Source: Colius striatus (lineage: Eukaryota; Chordata; Aves; Coliiformes; Coliidae). Taken from it: a DNA stretch of 64,000 bases. This document shows, one piece after another, positions 25,157 to 38,300 of the stretch. Position 1 is the first letter of the stretch; each line of letters starts with the position of its first letter. The notes under the pieces are model-generated. The model did not search any database. It was not told the origin of the DNA and saw only the letters and a program-made list of their open reading frames with translations. The stretch spans positions 93,640,362 to 93,704,361 of the forward strand of contig NC_084759.1 in NCBI RefSeq assembly GCF_028858725.1, given 5' to 3'. The position numbers and the translations under genes are program-made.

Positions 25157-25170
25157 ACCGTAGGTGGCAC
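25157..25170 (+). promoter_or_regulatory. CTCF-like motif, plus orientation
   Basis: ACCGTAGGTGGCAC matches 12 of 14 positions of the CTCF core. It lies 281 bases downstream of the minus-oriented motif and just outside the HLCS CpG island. Confidence 0.4.
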
Positions 25171-25239
25171 TGCGTGGGACACGCAGAGATGAAAGGCAGG
25201 TCCCACAACCCCTGGCCACAACACAGAGCTGTTTTCACT

Positions 25240-26380
25240 CAAAACCATTGCCCATAGGGCAGTATTGGCCTTAGAGCAGCAGCCGCAAGTCTCCCTGGGG
25301 AGCCCGGTTGCGGCCTAGCGTCCGCTCCTCCTCCCTGCCCCTCACGCCAGTGCCAGGGGACAACTAACGCGGCACAAAACGACAAGCCTGGCTCCGCTTT
25401 CCGCGTTACGCGTTGTGTCGAAGCAGAACGCTGTATTTCGTGCAGCATCAGGCCGTTCCTTCGCGTCGCCCCTCACCGCCGGTTTGGCAGCCCGAGCCCC
25501 TCACGCCCAGCCCCCGCCCGGATAAGCGCGGCGGGAGGCCTCACGGACCTTCCCGCCGGCGGCGGGGCGCGGTGCCCGCGGGACCACCGCCCAATCAGCC
25601 TCGGCGGGGCAGGAGCTGTTGCCCCTCCTCTTTCTCCCTCCGGGAGGCCGAGCCGGCGGTGGGGTGGGAGCTGTTGCTCCTCCTCCTCCCCCACCCCTCC
25701 TCTTCCTCCTGCTCGGCGGTTGGTGGCCGTTGGGAGGCCGGGCCGGTGATGGGGCGGGGCGGGGGCGGTGCGCGCCATGCTGATCACGCTGTGCTATCTC
25801 TACCTATGGGCGCGCTGGGGGCCTTGTTCGGCCGCGCTCATCCGGCGCACTGTGCGCCGTCTCCACCGCTCCCGCTGCTCCTTCACTTTCTGCTGCTGCG
25901 CCGGCCCCCCGGCGCCCGCGGTTCTCCCTGCTCGGCAGCCTCACAGGCAGGTGCCTCCCGAGGACCGAGTCTGCCTCAGGATAGGGAACAAAGTCTTTTT
26001 CACGGACGAGACGCAGGTACCGCCCCGAGGCGTGGAGATGAGGCCTGGGAGGTGCTTCCCCGCCGAGCAGGGAAGCGGCGGTGCCGGGAGCGGCCTCCCG
26101 TGTTTCCGTGGCAACGGCGAGCCGCCTTCCTCACCGTGCGCCGGCAGAGATGCCCGGTCGCCGCTTCCTTCCCTCCCTCGCGGCTCGGCGCGGCGGGAGG
26201 GGGCCAGGGTAGAGCTGGGGGCGGCTGTGGAGGCAGCGGAGCCCGGCGGGAGAGTCAGCGGCTGTGGGACTTGGGGCTACGCTTCTCTTTCGGTGTGTGC
26301 CGCAAAGCTTGTCAGTAGCGGGCAGGGACTTGTGGCCGAACAAATCGCTCCTGTAGCTGCTGGGGCCCGTCACGGCCCTG
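25240..26380. promoter_or_regulatory. HLCS CpG-island promoter
   Basis: A GC-rich, CG-dense block surrounds the first HLCS coding exon. It contains a CCAAT box in CCAATCAG (25591-25595) and clustered GC boxes (GGGGCGGGGCGGGGGCGG, about 25750-25768) just before the ATG at 25777. No TATA box is seen. Long GC-driven open frames on both strands here are by-products of base composition. Confidence 0.8.
25777..26016 (+). CDS. HLCS: HLCS coding exon 1 (long N-terminus)
   Basis: ATG at 25777 (GCGCCATGC) opens 80 codons: [14 protein letters not shown], an Arg/Cys-rich stretch, then [20 protein letters not shown] and Q. The donor is ACGCAG then GTACCG, in phase 0. A GTG start 9 bases upstream in the same frame is not a plausible vertebrate start. 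The basic, hydrophobic N-terminus could act as a targeting leader (inference). Confidence 0.88.
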
Positions 26381-29300
26381 CTTGTCAAGACTAAAGCATA
26401 GTAGATGGGACGCAGGCCATTGCCTTGGTAGAAAATCTTAGTACACCTCGCTTCACTAATATAGCTTGTTGGCTGAGGAAGGGTTTCTTTACTATATGCA
26501 TGTAAAGCGCAGCTTTGACAGTAGGCGCACTTAGGAGGACTTGTTAGTATTTCAATGCTAGTAACACACTTTTAGCACATATAAAGCTTTGGGCTAAGCA
26601 TACATGCGATGTTTGCGTGTTCGAAATTTGTGTCAGGGATTTAAAACATAGGTGACTCTCATGGAGTCTCAATTTGGCATTTGCTTCTGGAGAACAGCAT
26701 GCTTCTCCCCAAGCAAAACACAGTTTCAAGTGAGGAAGACAAGAAAAACACGATGGGTGAAAGTCGCTTATTTCGCAAATGAACGGTGAGAGGGGAAGGT
26801 GGGGTGAGGCTGTGATAGCCTGCAACATTGGGAAGATACTGTGGCAGAACACAGCTCTCTTGCCATCACATCAAGTAAATAAAAAAAGAAGCTTGCTTCT
26901 GACTTTCAGCTTTATAAGTGGAACTCCTGGCACCCCTCCCACCCCCCCCCCAATGAACTCAGTTAATTGAACAAATGTTGAATTTGTCTAAATTTGCCCC
27001 TAAATACGAGAGTTCATGTGGGTAAGAATCTTCCTGATCTCTCCTTTTTTTCTGATGTTTATATGTGTGTTTGTGGAATTTATTCCAGTTGTTACACATC
27101 TTACTTAGGTAGGAATTTCTGAAATCTATTTATGAAGTGTGTTGCTGGCTAAGCACTGCTCTTTCAGAAGCAGAGAAGCTTTTCGTAAATTCAGTGGGTA
27201 AATGATAAGTTTTCAGTGCAGTGAAAATAACATCAGGAATGCTGATAGAGTTTGTTCAAAAACAGTCTTCACTGTTTGATGAGAAGATTATTTGATACTT
27301 AAAAGCAATGGTGACAATCTCAAAATCTCTCAGAGAAAAGTTAAATACTGAATTTGCATTTCTAGCATGCAGACTGACTTTATAAGCTTGTCAGTTGGTT
27401 TGTGTTTATTGGGAATTGAGAAGCCCTCTAGGGAACTGTAGTTCAGCTTGAAGCTTTGTCTAAAGTCAGTGTTGTTATTCAAAATATATTTGCCTCTTAA
27501 AAATATGTATTGGAAGTTAACCTATTGCGTTTCTCTCTTGTGGATCCCCGTGGAAGATGCCTGCCACGCTGCACCTTGGTAATGTGGCATATAAGGGCCC
27601 TGACCTGACTGTATTAAACATAGAGGCAGCATCACTGTTGAGCTCTCTACATTGTCTGTGAACACCGTGAAGAGAAAAAAGTTAACTATCATGTTTTTTT
27701 CAATGTCTAGGAAGCTAGCTGAGCTACTTTCCTTTCTCACTACGTATAATTGCCTCTGAAGTGTGATCAGTAGCTTCTTTAAGATAAGATACCAGCAAGT
27801 CATAAATCGTAACCTGTAAAGTGTTTTTTCTTGATCTCTAATCAAACTGGATGCTTAAGATAATATAAAGCTTCACAAGTTCAGCTTGCTTTCCTATGGA
27901 AGGTGAAAATGTTTACTCTTGCAGCTTCTGAGCTCAGTAAAGCTGGCTGCTTTGGCAAGGTATTCCCATAGACTTTATAGTATGTGGTTTCCTTTTAGAG
28001 TGATACACGCATTTAGTATGCTATAGGGAGATTCTCATCTGTTTCCACATGAAATTACTGAATGTGTACAAAGCGTGTGCTTCTAGTGTATCAGTAGCAA
28101 ACATTTCTAATGTTTATCACTTTTAAAATAAGTCAGAAAAATTAAGTTCAATGTAGTATCTGCATAAAAGGTGATGTAATATATAGTGTGGGAACAGATT
28201 ATGTGTTGAGAAGCTTGGAATTTATTGAAACTGTTCTTTGGTCTACTGACTCCAGCTTTTGAGTTTTATTTTCACCTTTGTGAGGACAAGAGAGGGGACC
28301 ATTTTTGTAATTTAACAAATAAAACATTTGTCAATGGTGTGATAGGTAAATAGATTACCTTATGGACAAATTAATTTTGAATGAGTTATTTCTTTAACTC
28401 TAAACTCAGTTGCATACTGAATGAGTAGTTTTGGTGCAAGTGCAGGAGGGCTTAATATATTAAAAGGTACTCTTTCCTTTTATTTAAAATTTTTTGAGAG
28501 TTTTCAGATCGCTTTTTAAAGATTTTGTCCAGGGATTGTAAATATCCACAAAAAGGAAGTCCTAAAACTCTTTAAATTAGGTTTAAAAATTAGACCTTTG
28601 TAGAAAAAGATTTTTTTAGTTCTTGGGTCACTTGTGGCTTACAGGTTGTTTGGTCTTTTAGCAGATGGGTGTAGAGACAGCATGTATGACTGCATGTTTC
28701 CTGGAGGATGGTTGCTGAACTAGAATGAATACCACTTGGACTGTTGCCCAGTTAGAGGGGTTGTAGAGTCTGACCATGCAGGCTGTGGGTTGTGACTGCT
28801 TTCCCAGTCACTGCCAAGTGACAGTCTGTGTCCTTCAGCCATCAGAACTGAGACATCAGTGCCATGAGTTTGTGGAGTCAGGGGAGAAGAGTGAAGGAAG
28901 AGGCAAGGTGAACTACAATGAGGATGGGAGAGGAGGATTGGGATGCATGAGGGATGTTGCCATTTTAAATGAACCGTGACAGTCATAGTGCCAATGGCAC
29001 AGTTGTAGTGTAGCCTGCTTACTTGTGCACTCTTCCTGTAAAGCTGAAAGTTTGGGTCTGAATTGGCATAAAAGCTCAGTTGTCACTTATAGTTTTACTT
29101 TTGATTTGTTCCTACTTAATAGTTCAGGCTAGATTTTAATTTAGGCTGGGCATAATTTAAAAATGAGTTATTAAATTGGATACTTGCTATACAGACTTAT
29201 TTTTATTTCCTGTCTCTTTCAGTTCCTTGATGACTTAAACAGGTGGAGTCTGTTTCTCATTTCTCCTTTTATTTATCCTGATAAGTTACTTAAAGCAGAG

Positions 29301-32300
29301 CATATAGCTTTTGTGACAGAAAGCATTTCATCTCAGACAGATCATTTGCAAAAAGTACCTGGCTCTTCAAAAGAGGTGAGTAGTTCTCTGTGTTTCTTGC
29401 CTACAAAGTAATACAGATAGTTGACTTGTTAGGTACAAACCTAAAACATTTGAAGGGAAAAAAAATCAACACCAGAGAGATTCTGGATGTTTATAATGTT
29501 ATTGGGAATAAAAACATAATCTCCTAAATAAAATGAATCACTGTGAATACTCTAGTTCTGCTTTATGCTTCAGATAGACCCATACATATTTTTTTACATA
29601 CATTTACATACATATTTTTTTAGTAGCACACTTCTGCTGTTGTGGATGAGAACTGCAGAATCCCATCATGACTTTGGATAAGGCATGTTTGGTCAGATAC
29701 ATTGAATAGGAAAAACAATGTTGGAAAGCTGCCATACTAAGGCAGATCAGAAATCTGTTTAGCTCAGTTATCTGTCTCTGACACTATCTAAAACAAATAT
29801 CTCAGTGAGAATATATACAGCAAGTGTATATAAAACTTTCTGAAGAGCTCTTCAAGACTTCAGAGGGGTGGTTATGAAAAGTTGTAATTGAAGTTGTAAT
29901 TGGAAGCTTCCTTTTCTTGTGATTTATAGGAACAAGTATTATACTTTTGGGTAGTTTTGTCAGTCTACACAAGTAAGACCAAAATCAAGCTTTTGATCTG
30001 TTTGCCTTTCTAGAAAATGCATCGGGGGAATGGCAATACTTCTTGGCTGGAATTTTATAAATTGCTTTTGCCTTTTAATGCATAATACTTAGAAAATATT
30101 ATTGAGGCATCCAAAGATACAAGTTAAACTAGTACTGAAATCTTTATAGTAAGCAAGCATACAAAACATTTGTGTCCTAGATGCTTAGAAATCCAAAAGT
30201 TGTCTTCTCCACTACTCTATTGAAAGTGTGGATTTAAAGTATGGTGTTCTAAAACTTGTATTTCTGAAAATATAGAAAATTTAAGCAGATTATGCATAAA
30301 AATAGTATCCACATCCTATCAGACCTTACTATGAACTTGAGATAATGTCTCTCTCTCTCCTAAATTTTGCTGGTTGTAACATCTTCCTGACGTCAGGAAT
30401 GCTTGCTTCCTAGGCATCTCAGCTTGGAGGCTTGTCTGAAGAGAGAGAGAAAGGTTGTAACCTAAAGCAAAAGATAAACTTATTTTGCAGGGAGGAAATA
30501 TCTTCTAAGTAGTAGAGATTGTCCTAATTCCTTCCTAAGGCAGGCAGTTGTGTATGCTGTAACCTCTGCAGTGAAGTGGAACAAATTGCCTACTAGAAAC
30601 AGGAGAAATAGAAAGACATGCATGCTGTGTTATTACAGGCAATAATAAAACTTTTGACCTGGTCACTGGGGTACCGTAAAATCGGCAGAGAGCCTTCCCA
30701 TTATATAGGCAATGCCACAAGCAAATATTACCACCTGGGGACACTCGATAAGGTATCATCCTGAATAACCCTTACTCAGTACTCTGAAGGGCCATTTGTC
30801 ATCCTTGTCTTTTGGCATCAGGTTTTAGGCTACATTTTGGAGTTAAAAGAAACCTGTCACATACACAGGGGCTTGTGGTCTGTCTGTTTCTGTGGATGAG
30901 GAACTTAAGTTTTGCAGGCCACTTGTTCTGGGAGATGATCCAGGAGTCCTTTTCTGGAGTGAACATTGAGAGCAAAGTATTTGGTAAATAGACTTATCTA
31001 CCTTGACTGCAGGAACAGAAGGACAGATTTGGAATGGGAACAATTCCATATTTGTGCCTGCAAACAAATTTTAAGTACTTTCACCCTCCATGGAGGTCTC
31101 CCAAGTCTAGAACATGCTTTTGGAGCATGTTAGTCTTTGCCCTCTGGAGGACTGATGTCCAAGTGAAGTGCTGTATCAAGCCAAAGCATTACTTCTGTGA
31201 AGCTGGAGGCATTGAAAGCTTCTTGAGAAGTCTGAGACATTTTCTACTGAAATCTTCTGACCCAGCTTCCAGTGGCCTCGTGTTTCCTTGGACCACACGG
31301 GAAATAGCCTTATTAGCTGGTTTGTAAATGTTTTTAATGCATTTGATGTTAAGACTGTGGAATCCACCCCAGGGCTCTGCTTCTGGGAAGTAAACTAGAT
31401 ACGATACCTGCTGTGCTTTCTGCATTGTCTCAGAGTGCACCTAGAGAGTGGTGGGCCAGCTCAGACAGAAGGCTAAGGGAGACTCTTTCCTTTTTTCCTT
31501 TGTAGTAGAGAGGTCCACAAAAACACCTGTGTTGAAGCTCTAAGTTTGTTGTTCTTTTGGTGTTTGTTGTTCTTTTGGTGTTTGTTGTTCTTTTGGTGTT
31601 TGTTGTTTGACAGTCTTTTATAATTTTGCTTGCCTTTTCCTTCGAAAGGAAAATGTTTGCCATCTTATGTAGACGTTAGTAATGAATTTATCAAACTCAA
31701 AAACAGTAGTCCAGGCTGAAGGTCAAAACTAAAGAGGAAAATGACTGCTGTTTTGGTTATTGTTTTTCTGTGTACCTGTCACTTCTAGCAAAGTGCTCTT
31801 AATTCTGCTACCTCTGACAAATAGCTGTCAACATAGATGGGGCTGTAAAAACAGATTACTTCTGTGACCTATGAGAATTTTTGGTCAGAAAAGCTGTTCT
31901 TTGTAGGGCTATTAGTGATTTGTGGCTGCCTTCTGTTGAAACTGAGGTGGACCCAGAAAGGAGGAATATAAATAATTTACCATCTCTTGTAAAGGGCTGG
32001 CCTTTCCTTCTGTATTCTGACAGAATTTTGATGATTTCTGGTTGTAGCAGGAAAGCTTGTCCTGTTTGAAAATATTCTGAGATTTTTTTTTCTGTTGTGA
32101 GGTAAATGGATTGTGGCATGAAAAGGGTTACAGGTCATATGTTTTGGCAACAGCCTTACTTTGTGAGGTACTTTTGTGTATTCACTTTATTTGCACTAGA
32201 ATGCAATAACTATTTTTTACTTGTTAGCATATCTAATGTTTTATTTGGTGCCATGAAAAAAAGCTTAAGATCATCAATACATCTTCCTCAAAATTTCCAG

Positions 32301-35300
32301 GTGATGTGGGAGTTATCTGCTTGCACCTGTTATCTGGCTAAAATAGGATACCTAAATATGGTATGAGTCTCTTACCTTCCACCACAGAGAGGAGCCCAGA
32401 GTCACATGCTTAAAAAAATAGAGAAGGAAGCTACTATCCTATATCATAAATACATCTGCCATGTTTTGTCATTGGTGATTGTGAATTGCCAACAGTTAGG
32501 AACAGGCCCTCGGGAATTTTACACCTTATGACTATGACTGGAGACTTTCATTCCATCTGTGGATGTTTTGCCAATAGACTAAACAGCTGGTAATACCTTT
32601 TGTCTGGAATGTGATGATGTTTTCCAGTTCACCACTCAAGGCAGTTGGTTGGGACATTTCTGGCTGACTTGGCCACAGACTTCCCCAGTGACAGTGGGGT
32701 GAAGCCTTACTAGTGTGCCCAGAAATCTATCCTGTAACTTTGGACCTGGTATTTCTTTGTGGTACAGACATGGAGGTAACCTTTCAGAAGGTGATGGAGA
32801 TAGAAACTCACTATTGTTACTAGTTGGTGGTTAGTATGGGGTTAGTATAGGTGATGTATCAGAAGATACCTAGCTGGTTTTCTTGTTAGATATATGAATA
32901 TGGGCTGGATGGTCTCATTTGGGTTGCACTAATCAGAGACTGTCTTTGAGAACAACTTGGAAACAAGATGCAGCCATTAAGGTTGTATGAAATCTGAATT
33001 TCTTCGTTCTTCTTGTTACCTTGGAGGTATTGTAAAGATAAAAGTTAGAATTAGGTTCTTTTCAGTATTATTTAAACAACTGCAGTAGGTAAAAAAGTAA
33101 ATTTAGCTGATAGTCTAATGAACTTATGAACAAGTAAAATAACACCCGCATATTGTGCTTTCCGAAGAAGTGGGATTTTTACTGTATTTTTTTGTTACTG
33201 TATTTTGTTACTGTATTTAATCTGTGTTACATCTTATGTGTAGTGATAAAAGGGTGAACTTTTATTTTGGTGCATCAAATTTCACTTTGTCTCTCAGTAT
33301 TTGGACCATATTACATGGTGAAGAGAAATATTTTATTAGGTCACAAAAACATGTGATGTGTCATGGTCTCTAAAAATGCCTCCACAGGAGAACAATTGGT
33401 TTGGATATCCTATAAAGGATAAGGGGTGTGGAATCATTCACACAGTTTTTACAGAAATTTGGTGCCTTACTCAGTTTTTACTTTCAGAATTGACTCTTAA
33501 ATCACTTTGTCAGGTGTCTGAATATTGGATTTTTAGGTACTGTTGGTTTATAAACAAGGTTTAAAAAGGGCTCTTTTCAGTTAACAGTCAGCAACTAGAT
33601 TTGTAGTCTTTATTAATGTGTCTGTCTTTCAGAGGAAATCAAAACCCTTTTCACTTTCTTCCACTGTGATTTTTATAGTTAATCTTGAAACTTGTTCTGC
33701 AAGATAGTACAGCTGTGTAGTGTGGGTGTAACAAGCCTTCTTGAGGAAAACAAACCTAAGTGTGCCACTTGGATAATGTTTCTTTTCTGGAGAGTGGAAT
33801 TTTTAGTGTAGATAAGCAGCTTGAATCTTCCATGTGTAGTTAATGCTTCTGAGAGTCAGTGTGTACTTCTATTAAACCCTAGAAGTTTACTTCTACTCTT
33901 TTTAGAATTTGTGCTGAAAGCTATGTCTTGGAAATAATTATAGTAGAATTTTCATTCTAGAATGTGATAATGCTCTTGTGCTGTTTTGTGTGTTACTTGA
34001 AGCTTTTTATAGCCTTCATTTTGGGAAAGATGGATTTGTATTTCACATTTGCTTTCAACGCTCAGTGTTTGCCTCTGTCAGGACTGAATCTTGTAGCCGG
34101 TATTGTTACTACGTGACCCTTTCTCATTAGATTCTTTGATTGTGTTTATTCTCATACATTGACATTTGTAGTCATGAAGGATGCACTTTTGTGTGAAAGA
34201 AATTGTCAACCGAAAGCCTTCTCTAGTTGAGCTGTGTTGTCTCATCATACCATTAAAAGTAGTAGTTGTTTTAAACACATCAGGCACTACAGAAACAAGT
34301 CTTAAAAATTATTCTGCCAATTTAGTATTCTATAAACCTAGTAGCTATGTATGTTATGTGTTGTACATTGTGTTATGTTTTTAAAGTACTTTCTTTACTT
34401 CCAGTCCTTGGGTTTGCCAGTTGTCACGTTAGTTTGCTAATATCTCTCTATTGGATCTCCCTACTATTGTACAGCCTTTTAATAGCAGAATCCTTTGTGT
34501 AGGAAGGGCAGTTTTTATTTTTCAGTTCTTCTTGCAAACTCATAATACTGTTGGTATTTAGATATTTTTATATAACCTTTTCAAACTGAAAAACATGCAT
34601 ATGCTTTATTGTAGATTGTGAAGTGGTCAGATTATTGTTCACCATTGGCCTATAAACCTGGTGAGCCTTATAAGTTAATTGCTGAAGCAAGTGTTGATAA
34701 TTTCAGTAACCTTGGAATAGCATTCATGGAAGACAGGCTTCAAATGGATAATGGAATGGTGCCACAAAAGATTGTTTGTAAGTATCTTCCTAAATTGTTT
34801 TTTTAATTGCAGAACATATTTATTTCATGGTTATATTAGGACTGTGCATATAATCTTTATACTGACATGAAAAAACATGCTTTTCTTTTGGCACAGTGCT
34901 TTTTCCCATTGTCATTCTAGGTACTCGATCACTTTGTAGCACTATTGCATTTCATATAGAGATCCTTTTAAAGTTAAACCATTTTTTGAGTGAGTTTCTC
35001 TTTTTACAGACTGTCTTACAAATGCAACAACAGAAGTAAGAGAAAAATTATTTGCAATATTTTTGGGAAAAAAATCTTTCATTCCTCTAAGCTACTGCAA
35101 ATAATTACCCTTAGTGTGATGAGATCTCCAAGTATCACAGATGGTGTTTAACCTTTTGCAAGTCCATGAATGTATAAATGTCACAAAGGTTAGAAAATAT
35201 TGTTTCTGTAATTCTTGTCTGTTAGAGTAACTAATCTAATTGAAAAAAAAAGCAAACAGCATAAACCTTTAGGCAATTTACAATATTTTCAGATTTGAAA

Positions 35301-38300
35301 TGAAAATGTTTTCAAAGCTAAACATAGGTTGAGAACAGTTGCTGTAACTTAAGTATCTTAATCCTTTATATCAGTAAGAGTAAAACTCACAGATGCTTTC
35401 TAGACAGAGAGAATTAATAACCAGGGGTAGGAGGGTGATATCAGTAATTGAATTTTAAATTTGTGATGGATTATTTATTTCTTTAGGAGGTGACTTTAAT
35501 GATATCAAAACTACAAGCCATTATGTCCTCATTAGTTTAATAAGGAGGGAGTAGTTGTGGATGCACTTTTTACACTATTCTTAAGTATGGTTGTTGTCTG
35601 GGCTGTGGAAAGTCTGCTCTGCTAAATGAGATCTGAACTTTTTTCCAGCACCATTTAAAAATGCCACGATATGCAGTCTGTTAGGGTACTGTGGACTAGT
35701 TGTGTCTCTCATTTTTGTTCAGCAACAGTCTCATTTCTTCCTGCCTAGTTGTGTCTTCTCATCTGTGTTGATAAAACTGTGTATCACTTTGAATTACAAA
35801 GTAATGATTTGGGCTACAGGAAAATTTCTCTCTCTCTCTTCCCCTCATCAAAGAAAAAAAAAGGATGAGGCTTGGGGTTTTTTGGTTTTGGTGGACTTTT
35901 TTTGTGTTTGCGTTTAATTTGTGTTTGTTTGCTTGTTTGACTGGTTGATTTTTTTTTTTTTTTAATGTAAATGCATTGGCAAATGTCAGGGAATGACAAA
36001 ATCAAGAAGAGCTAGCTAGGGAGCAAGAGAAATATGTTCACAACAGTAACTAGTGCGAAACTCTGTCTCTTGGTGCTCTTGTGCAAAGATATGATTGCAA
36101 GGAGGGGACAGAAGCTGAGAGAGTGCCCCGGTCATTTGCTTTTCATATTATGTTCTGGCTCATTTTGCTGCAAAATTCTTCTGGGTTGTGAAAAAACCTT
36201 TGTGTTCCAAATTAGGTAAAGGGAAGATATAATTTCAAGGGAATGCAAGTGTTATTAAGCAGAGAAAATGATTGAACTTGGATCTGGTGTGTTGTGGGGC
36301 AGTTAACTATTTTGGTGATAAAATCTCTCACTGAATTTCTTTGAGAAATCAGAAACAATAACATAGTAAGTTTATTTGCTGCTATGAAAGTGGAAAGGGA
36401 TTCAGTAGTTTCATGCTGACAATAATAACCTTTGCCCTTCTTTTCTCATTTGTGTTTGCCAGAAAATTTTTGTCTTTGTATTTCCATTCTTTTCAGAGGG
36501 AAAAAGGGCAAGGTTTAACTATTCTATTTGCTCAAGTTTTCCCTCAGATTTTTATCTCCCAAGTCTTGCTATAGGTGGGTATATCTCTCTACAGACTGAA
36601 AGTAGTTCATATCTTTATTTTTCTTTTTTATTTGTAACTCCTTTTTACTTGTGCCAAACTTTTATCTGTAGCCTTCAACAATGCAAGTGACATTGTTCAA
36701 TGTTTCCATTTTACCCAATTTCATCACTTTATTAGCTTATTTCAAAATAGTTTGTTTCAAAATAGCAACAAGCATTTTTCCACCCTGTCCTCCTAAAGAG
36801 ATCAGTGTTTTCCAATCCCTGGCTTCATATTTTGTCTTTTGCTGAGGACAGAGGGACAGGCAAAATAACAAGCTGCCAAGGTGATGCATTTATGAGAACT
36901 TCCTCACCTTCCCACTCGAAGACTGTTGTTCCATTAAGAACACATCTGCCTTGTGCACAGTAGCAATCGTGGGGTTTCTTTGTGCAAGTGTTTTTGCACT
37001 CAAAATAAATGTTAGTTTGCTTAAACATGCCCTTTAAATGTTGAGTGTTGTGCTCTCAGTCAGACTTTCCTGAAACAAATAGTCATTAGAGTAAATGACA
37101 TGTTATGGGTGCAAAGTTACTGTGTTAAAGGGGGAATGTAGGGGATGGGGATAGAATTTGTGTTTCAAACAAGTGAAATTCTTTCTGTTCTAGATGATTT
37201 TTACTGAAATGAAATCTAAATCCTGCTGTGGTAGTGATACTCATCACAGTTCTTTTAATGTTATTTTTATAACCCCTTTTTTTTCTTGCTCTTTAACTCT
37301 TCCAGCTGTCCATTTACAGGAATCTACTCTGAAGGAGTTGGTGCAGGTGGCACCATCTGTAAAAGGGGAAAATCTAAGCAGTACACAAATGGATGAAGTA
37401 ACTCCTGCTGCTACTCTTGGGACTACTGTTAAATCAGGATTAGGAGTAGCTGAATCAGCAGGACAAGGTGAAGAGGAGAAATCCAAACTAGAGGAAGAAA
37501 GTGAGAATGAAGATGAATTCAATAGTCTATCTGATGAAGAGACAAGTGCTGGAAAACATCATCACTTGCATCTTTCCAGCTGTCATGAATGCCTGCAACT
37601 TGAAAACAGTACTATTGAATCAGTTAGATTTGCCTCTGCAGAAAACATTCCAGAACTTTCTGATGATTGCAATAGCAAGCTGGAAGAGAAGAATGATGAC
37701 TGTCTAGCAAGAGGAATAAAGAGAGTAAACCTTGCTGGAAAACCTCCTAATATATTGATTTATCTTGGCTCTGAACCTGCAAAAGCAGAATTTGAGCAGG
37801 TAAAATCAGTCCTTCAGGAATGCATTGATGCAGACAGCTACACCCTCTACCAGCTGCATGAGGAACAAGTTCTGAAAGCTCCGTGGATCGATAATTCACT
37901 GTTGTTGATCATTGCTACAGAGCAACCTATTTCTGAGAAGAACCACAAACAATTTATGAAGTTTTTATCTAAAGGTGGGAAGATTCTAGGATTTTCTTCA
38001 TCTTTTACATTTGATGGGGTACAAATTAAAAAGAAAAACAAACTGAAGAAAATTGTTCATGAATTAATGGTCTCTAAAATGGACAGCACTGAAATGAAAT
38101 TAAATCTTTTGATCAGTGGCTGTATTTTTGAGGAAGTAATGAAGGAAGATACCACCAAAATGAAGATATTGAGTCGATTAAATAATACTGATGAAGATAT
38201 AGTTATTGTTCATCTGACTTACGGAGACAGTGGAGGAGAAGCTATTCTTTCTCAGGTACCGTGTGTGCAGAAGCATTATTTGCTCATTTGCTTCATGATG

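Noticed and set aside
25413-26318. 301-codon plus-strand open frame in the HLCS CpG island.
   Set aside because: It overlaps HLCS exon 1 in another frame, is driven by GC content, is low in complexity and resembles no protein I know.
31430-31663. Minus-strand frame with repeated TNTKRT peptide.
   Set aside because: It is the translation of the 18-bp tandem repeat, not a gene.
35875-35965. T/G-rich stretch as a possible retrocopy tail.
   Set aside because: No flanking target-site duplication or adjoining gene-like sequence is visible; plain low complexity explains it.
37194-37305. Upstream part of the 387-codon frame containing HLCS exon 4.
   Set aside because: It is intron sequence in frame by chance. 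The acceptor TCTTCCAG ends at 37305 and gives the expected SVHLQ join.
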